Below, piece after piece: positions 1 to 9,100 of a stretch of 64,000 nt of DNA. Location of the stretch: the NCBI GenBank assembly GCA_019187485.1, contig JABAQR010000037.1, positions 1-64,000 on the forward strand, written 5' to 3'. The number at the start of each line of letters is the position of its first letter. Position 1 is the stretch's first letter. Under the pieces are notes generated by a model. It was given only the letters and a program-made list of their open reading frames with translations. It was not told where the DNA came from and made no database searches. Source of the DNA: Lysobacterales bacterium (lineage in GTDB: Bacteria; Pseudomonadota; Gammaproteobacteria; Xanthomonadales; SZUA-5). The position numbers were made by a program, and so were the translations under genes.

Positions 1-217
1 CTGCCACACGGTGGCCGCCACGCGCAGCCCGCCCGGCGCGCCGCGCCCGGCCGGCGACGGCCTGGTGTCGGTCGCGAGCGCACTGGGCCACCACCGCCTG
101 CCGCAGCGCACGCTGGCCTTCCCGCCGGAACACCAGTTGCTGGTGCCCGAATGCAACCACTTCGATCTGCTCGCACGCGCCGAGGTGCGCGAACAACTAG
201 CGCTCTGGCTGGCCTGA
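1..217 (+). CDS. Alpha/beta hydrolase, C-terminal fragment
   Basis: Only the last 71 codons are inside the window; the reading frame is open from base 2 and stops at 215-217. The visible part carries GDGLVSVASALG, which resembles the acid-residue turn of lipase-like alpha/beta hydrolases, followed by ECNHFDLL, which fits the catalytic-histidine loop near the C-terminus. The nucleophile elbow lies outside the window, so the substrate cannot be judged. The gene is convergent with trmJ and the two stop regions overlap by 21 bases. A GTG at base 11 is internal to the frame and is probably not the start. Confidence 0.6.
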   Translation, partial: CHTVAATRSPPGAPRPAGDGLVSVASALGHHRLPQRTLAFPPEHQLLVPECNHFDLLARAEVREQLALWLA

Positions 218-919
218 GTCCCTGCCGAGGCGGGCCAGGATGCCGTGCAGCATCTGCAGCTCGCCGCGCTCCGGTCGCGCGCGCTGCAGCAGCCGGCGCA
301 GCTTTTCCAGCGCCAGCGCGCGGTTCTTGTTGGCATACCAGCCGGCCGCGTCGAGCGCAGCGTCGAGTGCCGCCAGCAGCGCTTCGGCCTGCGCCGGCGA
401 GGCCAGCGGCCGCGGTGGCGGCCGTGCCGCGTCGAGCGCCGCCAGCCGCAGCTCCCAGCACAGCAGTTGCACGGCGGCGGCGAGGTTCAGCGATCGGCAA
501 TCCGGATCGCTCGGAATCTCGACGCGCACGCTGCACAGATCCAGGTCGGCGTTTGCGAGCCCGGCATCCTCGCCGCCGAAGACCAGCGCCACCTCGCCTG
601 CGACGGCGAGCAGCTCCTGCGCGGCCTCGCGCGGCCACAGCCGTCGCAACGGCACCCGCCGTTCGCGCGCGCTGACTCCGAACACCGCCGCACAGCCGGC
701 CACCGCGACCTCCAGCCGGCTGGCGACGCGCGCGCTGTCGAGCACCTCGATCGCGTTCGCCGCCAGCCGGCTCGCGCTCGCGTGCGGGAAGGCGCGCGGG
801 CGCACCAGGCGCAGGTCGCTCAGGCCCATGGTGCGCAGCGCGCGCGCGGCGGCGCCGATGTTGGCGGGTTCGGCGGCGTCGCAGAGCACGATGCGCACGC
901 GTGCAAGGTCGAGGCTCAT
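197..919 (-). CDS. trmJ: tRNA (cytidine/uridine-32-2'-O-)methyltransferase TrmJ
   Basis: A 240-residue SPOUT-class (TrmH-like) RNA methyltransferase. TrmJ methylates the ribose of position 32 in the anticodon loop of several tRNAs using S-adenosylmethionine. Diagnostic segments are PANIGAAARALRTMGL near the N-terminus, VFGGEDAGL in the middle and IPSDPDCRSLNLAAAVQLL, the three conserved motifs that build the knotted SAM site. The C-terminal 70 residues are the helical extension expected for TrmJ rather than TrmL (which is about 155 residues). The gene stands alone on the minus strand; its 3' end overlaps the end of the hydrolase gene, and about 120 bases separate its start from dps, which is divergent. 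Confidence 0.9.
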   Translation of the reverse strand: MSLDLARVRIVLCDAAEPANIGAAARALRTMGLSDLRLVRPRAFPHASASRLAANAIEVLDSARVASRLEVAVAGCAAVFGVSARERRVPLRRLWPREAAQELLAVAGEVALVFGGEDAGLANADLDLCSVRVEIPSDPDCRSLNLAAAVQLLCWELRLAALDAARPPPRPLASPAQAEALLAALDAALDAAGWYANKNRALALEKLRRLLQRARPERGELQMLHGILARLGRDSGQPER

Positions 920-1038
920 GTCGGGCTCCGGGTCTCAGCGCCCGATCATGCCCTGCACGCGGCCATGACCGCGCTCAACGTGAAATTCGCCGGCGCGCCC
1001 CAAACTCCGGCATACCGCAACGCAGCGAGGTCCCGACC

Positions 1039-1536
1039 ATGGGCAAGAAGCACAAATCCGCCGAGACGCAGATGGACATCGGCATCGCCGGCAGCGACCG
1101 CCGCAAGATCGCGCAGGGACTGTCGGCGCTGCTCGCCGACAGCTACACCCTGTACCTGATGACCCACAACTTCCACTGGAATGTGACCGGGCCGCAGTTC
1201 AACAGCCTGCACGCGATGTTCATGACCCAGTACACCGAGCAGTGGACTGCGCTCGACCAGATCGCCGAACGCATCCGCGCGCTCGGCTTCCCGGCACCGG
1301 GCACCTACCGGGAGTTCGTCGCGCTCGCCTCGATCCAGGAGGTCGAGGGCGTGCCGAAGGCGAACGACATGGTGCGCCACCTGATCGGCGCCCACGAGGC
1401 CACCGCGCGCACCGCGCGCTCGCTGTTCGCCACCGTCAACGCCGCCAACGACCAGCCGACCGCCGACCTGCTGACGCAGCGCCTCGAAGTCCACGAGAAG
1501 ACCGCGTGGATGCTGCGCAGCCTGCTCGAGGAGTGA
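1039..1536 (+). CDS. dps: Dps-family DNA-protection ferritin-like protein
   Basis: A 165-residue Dps protein, a 12-mer mini-ferritin that oxidises ferrous iron with peroxide and protects DNA in starvation or oxidative stress. The ferroxidase ligands sit at the family spacing: H46 in HNFHWNVTG, H58, D73 and E77 (intervals 12, 15 and 4, as in E. coli Dps). The N-terminus MGKKHKSAE is lysine-rich, as in members that bind DNA directly. I chose the ATG at 1039 because the frame upstream reads non-conserved sequence overlapping the trmJ start and because GCGAGG lies about 8 bases before it. It is monocistronic. Confidence 0.92.
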   Translation: MGKKHKSAETQMDIGIAGSDRRKIAQGLSALLADSYTLYLMTHNFHWNVTGPQFNSLHAMFMTQYTEQWTALDQIAERIRALGFPAPGTYREFVALASIQEVEGVPKANDMVRHLIGAHEATARTARSLFATVNAANDQPTADLLTQRLEVHEKTAWMLRSLLEE

Positions 1537-1891
1537 GCTTCGCACCGGGGCGGCTCGACCCGCGAGGGATGAAACGAGGTCGCTCCGCCCAAGGGTGGAG
1601 CAGCGTTGGACGCAAAGGACGCAAAGGGGAAAGGAAAGGACGCGAAGGACCACTTGAGTGCTTGCAGGTCATGTTGGCCGCGCCGCGGACTGCGTGACCC
1701 GCGGGCCTCTTCGTCCCGTAGTCCGCTTTGCGGACAACCTGGCCTGTGCCGTTGCGTCGCGCAGCCGGTCGGCTGAGCCGGCATCTTCCATGCACAGGGT
1801 CGGCCGCGCGGCTGAAGCGCCGTTGCCATTCGCTGACATCCGTGCGCGCGCACGGGCTTACACTGGCCGCTTCGCCGTCGTGGAACGACCC
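1537..1891. other. Intergenic region dps to cytochrome gene
   Basis: 355 bases without a convincing gene. It holds a GACGCAAAGG-type short repeat at 1609-1650 and, just before the next start, a perfect 16-base GC-rich palindrome at 1840-1855 (CCGTGCGC and its complement) followed by TACACT at 1859-1864, which could be a -10 element. No good -35 is found at 16-18 bases, so I do not claim a promoter. The short plus-strand frame at 1728-1994 here overlaps the real gene and has no support. Confidence 0.5.
1609..1650. repeat. Short purine-rich tandem repeat (GACGCAAAG unit)
   Basis: Units of the type GACGCAAAG occur at 1609, 1618 and, changed to GACGCGAAG, near 1639, with GGGAAAGGAAAG between them. 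It lies in a non-coding gap. Runs like this are common as dispersed intergenic repeats in high-GC proteobacteria; function unknown. It belongs to a wider pattern of short intergenic repeats in this window (30466-30492, 36482-36656). Confidence 0.5.
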
Positions 1892-4800
1892 ATGCTGCGT
1901 GCCTTGCCGCTGTTGCTGCTGCCGGCGCTGGCGTCGGCGCAGGACCTGCCCTTCGTCAATTTCGAGAACCACCCGGTGCACGCGCTCGACCTGAGCCCGG
2001 ACCGGCGGCTGCTGGCGGTCGCGCACACCGCCGACGCGCGCGTGCAACTGATCGACGTCTCGCAGGACGAGCCGGTGCCGGTCGGGCATGTGGTGGTCGG
2101 CTACGACCCGGTGGCGGTGCGCTTCCGCAGCGATGGCGAGCTGTGGGTGGTCAACCACGTCTCCGATTCGGTCAGCGTCGTCGACGTCGCCGCGCGCCGC
2201 GTGCGCGCGACCCTGCGCACCGCGGACGAGCCCTTCGACCTGGTGTTCGCCGCCGGCAAGGCCTTCGTCTCCTGCTCGCAGGCCAATCAGTTGCTGGTCT
2301 ACGACGTGGCCAATCTGGCCGCGGCGCCGGCCGTCGTCCCGATCCGCGGCGAGGATCCGCGCGCGCTCGCGGTCAGTCCGGATGGACGCACGGTGTACGC
2401 GGCGATCTTCGAATCCGGCAATGCCACCACGATTCTGTCGGGCGGCCTCAACAACGGCGTCGCCAACCTCTTCAACGTCGTCAACGACGCGCGCGGCCCT
2501 TACGCCGGCGTCAACCCGCCGCCGAATGCCGGCAGCGCCTTCGACCCGCCGATCGCGGCCGGCGCGACGCCGCCGCGCGTGGGCCTGATCGTGCGCCGCA
2601 ACGAACAAGGCCGCTGGCGCGACGACAACACCGGCGACTGGACCGAGTTCGTCTCCGGCAGCCTCGCGAACGCCTCCGGCCGGCGCGCCGGCTGGACCCT
2701 CCTCGACCACGACCTCGTGGCGATCGACACGAACACGCTGCAGCCGCGCTACACGACCGGGCTGATGAATATCGGCATGGCGCTCGCGGTGAATCCCGCC
2801 AGCGGCGCCGCGACCCTGGTCGGCACCGAGGCGCGCAACGAGATCCGCTTCGAACCCAAGGTCAACGGCACCTTCGTGCGCGTGCACCTGGCGCGCGTCG
2901 ACGCCGATGGCAGCAAGGCGATCGTCGACCTCAACCCGCACCTGTCCTACACCCAGCACACGCTGCCACAGGCGCAGCGCGATGCCAGCCTCGGCGACCC
3001 GCGCGCGATCGTCTGGCGCAGCGACGGCGCGCGCGGCTGGGTCGCCGGCATGGGCTCGGACAACGTCATCGCAATCGACGCGAACGGCGCGCGCGTCGGT
3101 GCACCGATCGCCGTCGGCCAGGGCCCGGTCGGCCTCGCGCTCGACGAGGCGCGCGCCCGCCTGTACGTGTGGAATCACTTCGAGGCCTCGCTGTCGGTGA
3201 TCGACACCGCCGCCGCGCGCGAGCTCTCGCGCAGCGCGCTGTTCAACCCGCTGCCGGCGGCGATCCGCGCCGGCCGGCCCTTCCTCTACGACACCCACCG
3301 CAGCAGCGGCCTCGGCCAGGTCTCCTGCGCGTCCTGCCACATCGACGCGCGCATGGACCGGCTCGCCTGGGACCTCGGCGACCCGAGCGCGCCGGTGCAG
3401 CGCTTCGACCAGAACTGCATCACCGTGATCGGCTCGCCGCGCTGCGAGGACTGGCACGCGATGAAGGGCCCGATGACCACCCAGACGCTGCAGGACATCA
3501 TCGGCCACGAACCGCACCACTGGCGCGGCGACCGCCTCGGCATCGAGGCCTTCAACCCCGCCTTCGAGAGCCTGCTCGGCGACGATGCGCAACTGACCGG
3601 CGCCGAGATGCAGGCCTTCGAGGACTTCCTGGCGACCATCCACTTCCCGCCGAACCCGTACCGCAACCTCGACAACTCGCTGCCGGCGAACCTGCCGTTG
3701 CCGGGCCACTACACCAGCGGCAGGTTCCAGATGGCGGGCATCCCGCTGCCGGATGGCAACGCCCAGCGCGGGCTCACGCTGTACACCACCGGCCTGCTCG
3801 ACGGCCCGCTGCACTGCGCCTCCTGCCACACGCTGCCGACCGGGATGGCGGTCAACGGTCCGCTGATGCTCGGCGCGCTGAACTTCTCGGTCGGCGGCAG
3901 CGTGATGGCGCCGGGGCCGCTCGGCGAGAACCACCTCGGCATCGTCAGCACCGATGGCTCCACCAATGTCTCGATCAAGGTGCCGCAGTTGCGCAACCAG
4001 CACGAGAAGGTCGGTTTCGAGATGACCCAGGTCGAGAACCTCGCCGGCTTCGGCTTCCTGCACGACGGTTCGGTCGACTCGCTGTCGCGCTTCTTCAGCG
4101 CGCGCGTCTTCAGCGTGCGCAGCGACCAGGACGTGGCCGACCTGATCGCGATGCAGCTCGCCTTCGCCGGCTCCGACTTCGGCAACGTCAACCCGAACCT
4201 CGGCGCGCCGCCGCCGCTGTCGAAGGATGCGCACGCGGCGGTCGGCCAGCAGGAGACGCTGACCACGGCCGGCAGTGAGCGCGCCGGCCAGTTGCTGGCG
4301 CTCGCGCGCGGAACGAAAGTGGACCTCGTCGCGCATCAGGGCACGAGCGGCTGGGTGTTCGAGGCCGCCAGCGACCGCTTCCTGGCGGCCGACGGCAGCG
4401 CGCCGCTGACGGTGCCGGAACTACAGGCGCGCATCAGCGCGAGCGCGCCGCTGACGCTGACGATCGTGCCGCGCGGACTCGGCCGGCGGCTCGGCATCGA
4501 CCGCGACGGCGACGGGATCGGCGATGCGCTCGAAGTGCAGCAGGGCTCGAATCCGGCGGACGCCGCGTCGACCACGCTGAAGGCGATCGGCGGGCTCTGG
4601 TACAACCCGGCGCGCAGCGGCCACGGCATCGACCTCGGACACGCCGGTACCGCGATGTTCGCCACCTGGTACACCTACGCCGACGATGGCAGCCCCACCT
4701 GGTACCAGGCGGTGGCGCCGCGCGCGAACCCCTGGGTGGCCGAACTGAAGCGCTACACCTGGAACGGCAGCGCGGCGGTCGGCACCACGGTCGGCGAGCT

Positions 4801-5266
4801 GCGCATGGTGTTCAGCGACGCCAGCCACGCGAGCTTCGAGTGGCGCCTCGGCAGCCGCAGCGGCAGCGAAGCCTTCAGCGCCCAGCTCGGCGAGTACACG
4901 CCTTCGAACCCGAACCGCAACGGCACCTGGTACCACGCCGGTGAGCCCGGCTGGGGCTGGTCGATCTACACCGGCGGCGATACCCGCGTCGGCATCGTCT
5001 ACCACTACGACGCCGGCGGCGCGCCGCGCTGGGTGCTCGGCCAGTCCAGCAATGCCGCCAGCGAGCGCATGCCGATGCAGAGCTTCCGCGGCTTCTGCCC
5101 GGACTGCGCCCACACGCCGCCGACCACCAGCGCGGCGGGATTCGTCGACTTCGCCTTCAGCGGCGCGCGCGCCGGCAGCGCGGCGGTCGAGTTACCCGGC
5201 TGGCAGCGCGGTCCGGTGTCGATCGTGCCGCTGTCGGAGCCGGTGGTGCATCCGCTGCAGTGGTAG
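1892..5266 (+). CDS. Exported beta-propeller/di-heme cytochrome c protein
   Basis: A 1124-residue secreted protein. After a signal peptide (MLRALPLLLLPALASAQ) comes a YVTN-type propeller of about 430 residues (LSPDRRLLAVAH, AVSPDGRTVYAA). Two covalent heme sites follow, CASCH at 479-483 and CASCH at 642-646, within a MauG/cytochrome-c-peroxidase-like region containing GHEPHHWRGDR. A calcium-type loop, DRDGDGIGDALEVQQGSNP, precedes two C-terminal repeats, WYNPARSGHG...TWYTY and WYHAGEPGWGWSIYTG. The likely place is periplasm or cell surface and the likely role is redox or electron transfer; the substrate is unknown. The ATG at 1892 is preferred because it starts the signal peptide; the upstream frame is low-complexity. 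The gene stands alone. Confidence 0.85.
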   Translation: MLRALPLLLLPALASAQDLPFVNFENHPVHALDLSPDRRLLAVAHTADARVQLIDVSQDEPVPVGHVVVGYDPVAVRFRSDGELWVVNHVSDSVSVVDVAARRVRATLRTADEPFDLVFAAGKAFVSCSQANQLLVYDVANLAAAPAVVPIRGEDPRALAVSPDGRTVYAAIFESGNATTILSGGLNNGVANLFNVVNDARGPYAGVNPPPNAGSAFDPPIAAGATPPRVGLIVRRNEQGRWRDDNTGDWTEFVSGSLANASGRRAGWTLLDHDLVAIDTNTLQPRYTTGLMNIGMALAVNPASGAATLVGTEARNEIRFEPKVNGTFVRVHLARVDADGSKAIVDLNPHLSYTQHTLPQAQRDASLGDPRAIVWRSDGARGWVAGMGSDNVIAIDANGARVGAPIAVGQGPVGLALDEARARLYVWNHFEASLSVIDTAAARELSRSALFNPLPAAIRAGRPFLYDTHRSSGLGQVSCASCHIDARMDRLAWDLGDPSAPVQRFDQNCITVIGSPRCEDWHAMKGPMTTQTLQDIIGHEPHHWRGDRLGIEAFNPAFESLLGDDAQLTGAEMQAFEDFLATIHFPPNPYRNLDNSLPANLPLPGHYTSGRFQMAGIPLPDGNAQRGLTLYTTGLLDGPLHCASCHTLPTGMAVNGPLMLGALNFSVGGSVMAPGPLGENHLGIVSTDGSTNVSIKVPQLRNQHEKVGFEMTQVENLAGFGFLHDGSVDSLSRFFSARVFSVRSDQDVADLIAMQLAFAGSDFGNVNPNLGAPPPLSKDAHAAVGQQETLTTAGSERAGQLLALARGTKVDLVAHQGTSGWVFEAASDRFLAADGSAPLTVPELQARISASAPLTLTIVPRGLGRRLGIDRDGDGIGDALEVQQGSNPADAASTTLKAIGGLWYNPARSGHGIDLGHAGTAMFATWYTYADDGSPTWYQAVAPRANPWVAELKRYTWNGSAAVGTTVGELRMVFSDASHASFEWRLGSRSGSEAFSAQLGEYTPSNPNRNGTWYHAGEPGWGWSIYTGGDTRVGIVYHYDAGGAPRWVLGQSSNAASERMPMQSFRGFCPDCAHTPPTTSAAGFVDFAFSGARAGSAAVELPGWQRGPVSIVPLSEPVVHPLQW

Positions 5267-5281
5267 TTTTGCACAAGGAGC

Positions 5282-5301
5282 GGCGGCGCAGGAGCGCCGC
5301 C
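5282..5301. other. Perfect GC hairpin after the cytochrome gene
   Basis: GGCGGCGC (5282-5289), loop AGGA, then GCGCCGCC (5294-5301): an 8-base perfect stem 15 bases after the stop at 5266. No T-tract follows on the plus strand, so it is not a standard intrinsic terminator; it could be an mRNA 3'-end stabiliser. Low confidence in any function. Confidence 0.35.
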
Positions 5302-5422
5302 CTCCAGAAGCTGGCCCGTCCGGAGCCTGCGGGCGTCGGCTATTGAAGGGTCGCCGTCCCGGCGGCCGCCTCCGCTGCTGCAGGCGACCACCATCGAGTG
5401 CATTTTGGCTTAGGCTGTCCCC

Positions 5423-6148
5423 ATGGACGCTCTGCTCGCTCAACTCGCCGCCAGCCTCGACGACGTCGTCCTCAGCACCGCCGAGAAGCACGCGCTGCAG
5501 GCGGACCTGCGCGCGCGGCCGCTGCGGCCGGACCAGCTACGGCAGTTGCGCAACCACGCCTTCGAGCTGGTGCTGGAACGCGTGCGCGAGGCCGCAGGCG
5601 GCGCGGCGATGCCGGCGCTGGTCCAGTGGCTGAGCGACATCGTCAAGCTGCTCGACCAGGCGCTGCATACCGAGCCGGTCGAGACCGAGGTCTGGTTCAG
5701 CCCCGGCGAGGAATGCCGCGATGCGGTCATCAGCCACCTCGAGGGCTGTCGGCGGCATGCCGACCTCTGCGTGTTCACGATTGCCGACGACGAGATCACC
5801 GCAGCGATCCTCGCCGCGCATCGCCGGCGCGTGGCCCTGCGCGTGATCAGCGACGACGACAAGCGCCACGACTCCGGCAGCGACATCGAACGCCTGCGCA
5901 GCGCCGGCGTCGCAATCGCACTCGATGAGAGCGCCGCACACATGCACCACAAGTTCGCCCTCTTCGACGGCCGCTGGCTGCTCAACGGCAGCTTCAACTG
6001 GACCCGCAGCGCGAGCACGGCGAATGAGGAGAACCTGGTCGCGACCAACGACCCGCAACAGCTCAAGGTCTTCGGCGAGCAGTTCGAGGCGCTCTGGGCG
6101 CGGTTCGGGGGCGCGACCGGTCCAGCAGCAACGCGACCACTGTCGTAG
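5423..6148 (+). CDS. Phospholipase D-like (single HKD) protein
   Basis: 241 residues. The C-terminal half is one PLD phosphodiesterase domain: H175, K177 and D182 form the H-x-K-x4-D motif in HHKFALFD, followed by LLNGSFNWTRSA and EENL, the hallmark of the Nuc/mitochondrial cardiolipin-hydrolase branch, which acts as a homodimer on nucleic acid or phospholipid. The N-terminal 85 residues are helical and unassigned. There is no signal peptide, so it is probably cytosolic, unlike periplasmic Nuc. The next gene is convergent, 8 bases away. The substrate cannot be chosen from sequence. Confidence 0.85.
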   Translation: MDALLAQLAASLDDVVLSTAEKHALQADLRARPLRPDQLRQLRNHAFELVLERVREAAGGAAMPALVQWLSDIVKLLDQALHTEPVETEVWFSPGEECRDAVISHLEGCRRHADLCVFTIADDEITAAILAAHRRRVALRVISDDDKRHDSGSDIERLRSAGVAIALDESAAHMHHKFALFDGRWLLNGSFNWTRSASTANEENLVATNDPQQLKVFGEQFEALWARFGGATGPAATRPLS

Positions 6149-6156
6149 GGGCGCCG

Positions 6157-9100
6157 CTACGACGCCACCCTGGCCCGCACCTGGCTGGGGGCCACGCCGT
6201 AGCGGTTCTTGAAGGCGCGGGTGAAGCTGGACAGGCTGTCGAAACCGCTTGCGTAGGCGACCTCCGAGATGTTGCCGGCGTTGCGCTCCAACAGGCCATG
6301 GCCGTGCGCCAGGCGAGTCTCGCGCAGGTAGTCGGAGGGGCTCATGCCGAGCAGTTCCTTGCAGCGCCGGAACAGGTGCGAACGGTCGGCGTGCATGCTG
6401 CGCGCCAGTTCCTCGACGCCGAAGGCCGGATCGTGCAGCTTCGCCGCGATCTGGCGGTCCAGGCGTTGACGCCAGCGGCTGTCGCCGTCCTCGACCGGCT
6501 CCGGCGCCGGTTTCGGGGCGGCCGCCGCGAGGCGGTGCTGCAAGCGTCGTGCGTGGGCGACGATCGCCTCGCAGCGCGCCAGCAGTTCGCTCGAGTCGAA
6601 GGGCTTGGCGAGGTAGTCGTTGGCGCCCGCCTGCAGGCCGGCGACCGCGTGCTCGCTGCCGGCCTTCGCGGTCAGCAGCAGCAGTCCGATCGCGTGGGTG
6701 TCGGCGTGCGCGCGCACCCGCCGGGTCAACTCGACGCCATCGCAGCCCGGCATCATGACGTCGCTGACGATCAGGTCCGGCAGCTCGTCGCAGGCCATCC
6801 GCCAGGCTTGCTCGCCGTTGGCGGCCTCGATCACTTCGAAGCGCTGGCCGAGCAGCTCGTGCACGCGCGCCCGCAGGTCCTCGTGGTCGTCCACCACCAG
6901 CACGCGCTCGCGGCCGCGCGCGGGTGCGGCGGTGTCGGCCGCTGCTGCTGGCGCGGCCTCCTCGGCCAGCGCTTCGGGTTCGGGCACCGCCAATTCCTCG
7001 GCCGCTGCCGCCACCGGCAGTCGCAAGGTGAAGCAACTGCCGACACCGAGTTCGCTCTGCACGCTCACGTCGCCGCCGTGCGCGAGCGCGATCTCGCGCA
7101 CCAGCGAGAGGCCGATGCCGTAGCCGCTCGCAGCCTCGCTGCCCTCGGCCTGGAAGAAGCGGTCGAACACGTGCGGCAGTGCGTCCGGCGCGATGCCGCG
7201 TCCACGGTCGCGCACGTCCACGCGCCAGCACCCGTCTTCGCGCGCCAGCGCCAGCTCGATCCGGGTACCGCGCGGCGAGAACTTGGCGGCATTGCCGAGC
7301 AGGTTGCCGATGCAGCGTTCGACCTGGGCCGGATCGAAGGCCGCCGGCGCTCGCTCCGGCGCGCACTCCAGTTGCAGTTGCTGGCCGTAGCGCTCGAGCA
7401 GCGGCTGACTTTCGGCGGCGATGCGCCGCAGCAGCGAGGCGAGATCGTGCTGGCCGATGCGCAGGGGCAGCCGGCCCTGTTCGAGGCGATTGACGTCGAG
7501 CAGTTCGACGATCAGGTCGAGCACCCGGCGCGCATTGCGCTGCGCCAGTTGCAGGTGCGCGCGCACGCCGTCGGCGAGCCGGCCGCGGGTGCCCTGCAGC
7601 AAATCGTCGAGCGGACCCAGTACCAGCGTCAGCGGGGTGCGGAACTCATGGCCGACGTTGACGAAGAAGCGGGTCTTCATGCGGTCGACCTCGGCCAGGC
7701 GCTCGGCCTGGGCGACCAGTTGCGCGTTGCTGGCGCGCAGCTCCTCGGTGCGCGCGGCGACGGTGGCTTCCAGCTCGCGCTGGCGCACCAGCATCTGCCG
7801 CTGGCGCCGGCGCGCGCCGAGACGCATCGCCAGCCACAGCGCGAGGATGCCGCTGCCCGCGTAGGCGGCCTGCGCCGGCGCGCTGCGGAACCACGGCGGC
7901 GTGGTCGCGATGACGACCGGTGGCATGCGCACTTCCCGCTGCAGCGCGTCGCGCGCCTCGACCTCGAAACGGAACTCGCCATCCGGCAGGTTGGTGTAGA
8001 CGCGCGCCTGCTTCCCGGACAGTGTCCACTCGCTCCAGTCCTCGAAGCCGGCGAGGCGCGAACGGTAGCCGGTGGCGGCGCCGCGACGCAGGAAGGGCAA
8101 GGCGAAATCGATGTGCAGATCGCGCACCGAGGGCGGCAGTGCGGCGAGCGTGGCGAGCTCCAGGGGTGCGCGGGCGCGGGTGTCGAGCACCCGCGTCAGC
8201 AGCGGCGCCGGCGCCGGCGGCGTCGGCCGGTGTGCGGCGAGGTCGAAACGCAGCAGGCCGTTGGCGCGGATCGCCCAGACGATGTCGCCTTCACGCAGGA
8301 AGCCGAAGATGGTCGGGAAGGGATCGACACCGTGCAGCAAGTCGCGGTCGATGCGCCAGCCGTCGCCCGCGCGCCAGAACACGTCGTTGAGGATCGCGCC
8401 GCCACGCACCCACAGGTGGCCCGCTTGGTCCTCGTAGGCGCTGTACAGGCGGTCCTGCTGCAATTCCGGCGGGAGCCCCGGCGGGACGATGAAACGGTCG
8501 CTGGCGGCGTCGTACACGCGCAGGCCCTGCATCGTCGTGAACCACGGCCGGCGCGGCCCGGCGTAGATGCGCACGGTGCCGGCCGGCAGGCCATCGGCGG
8601 CGCCGTAACGGCGCGGCACGCCCGGATCGGCGAGTTCGATGCGCAGCACGCCGTCGACGCGGTCCGCCACCCACAGCGTGTCCACGTCTTCCTCGGCGAT
8701 GCGCATCACCGGGTTCCGCAGCGATCCGATCTCGCTGGCGCGCACGCTGCCGTCGGCGGCGAGGTCGATCTGCAGCAGGCCCTGTGCGTAGCCGGCGTAG
8801 ACGCGCCCCGCCACGAAGCGAGAGGGTTCCAGCAGCGAGATCTGGTTCCACCGTCCGGGAACGTCGTCGACCCGCCAGCCGGCGCCCTCCGGTCGGACCA
8901 CCCGCAGCGAGCCGTGCGTGGCCAGCAGCACGTCCGCACCGAGCGCCGCGACGCCGTAGAGGCCGCGAAACTCCGGCACCGGCGCATCGACCACGCCGCC
9001 GACCGGCGTGTCGCGCAGGCGGAACAGACCGCTGCGTGAGGCCACCCACAGCGCGCCCTGCCAGCGCGCCACCTGGGCCGCACTCGGCAGGCCGTTGCGT

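Noticed and set aside
2143-4278. 711-codon plus-strand frame inside the cytochrome gene
   Set aside because: Out of frame with the real gene and strongly arginine-biased.
1436-4336. A 966-codon minus-strand frame opposite the propeller cytochrome
   Set aside because: Composition is Arg/Val/Ala-rich shadow of the real gene, which has a signal peptide, two CxxCH sites and recognisable repeats.
5282-5301. Hairpin as an intrinsic terminator for the cytochrome gene
   Set aside because: Perfect stem but no T-tract on the plus strand; kept only as an unexplained hairpin.
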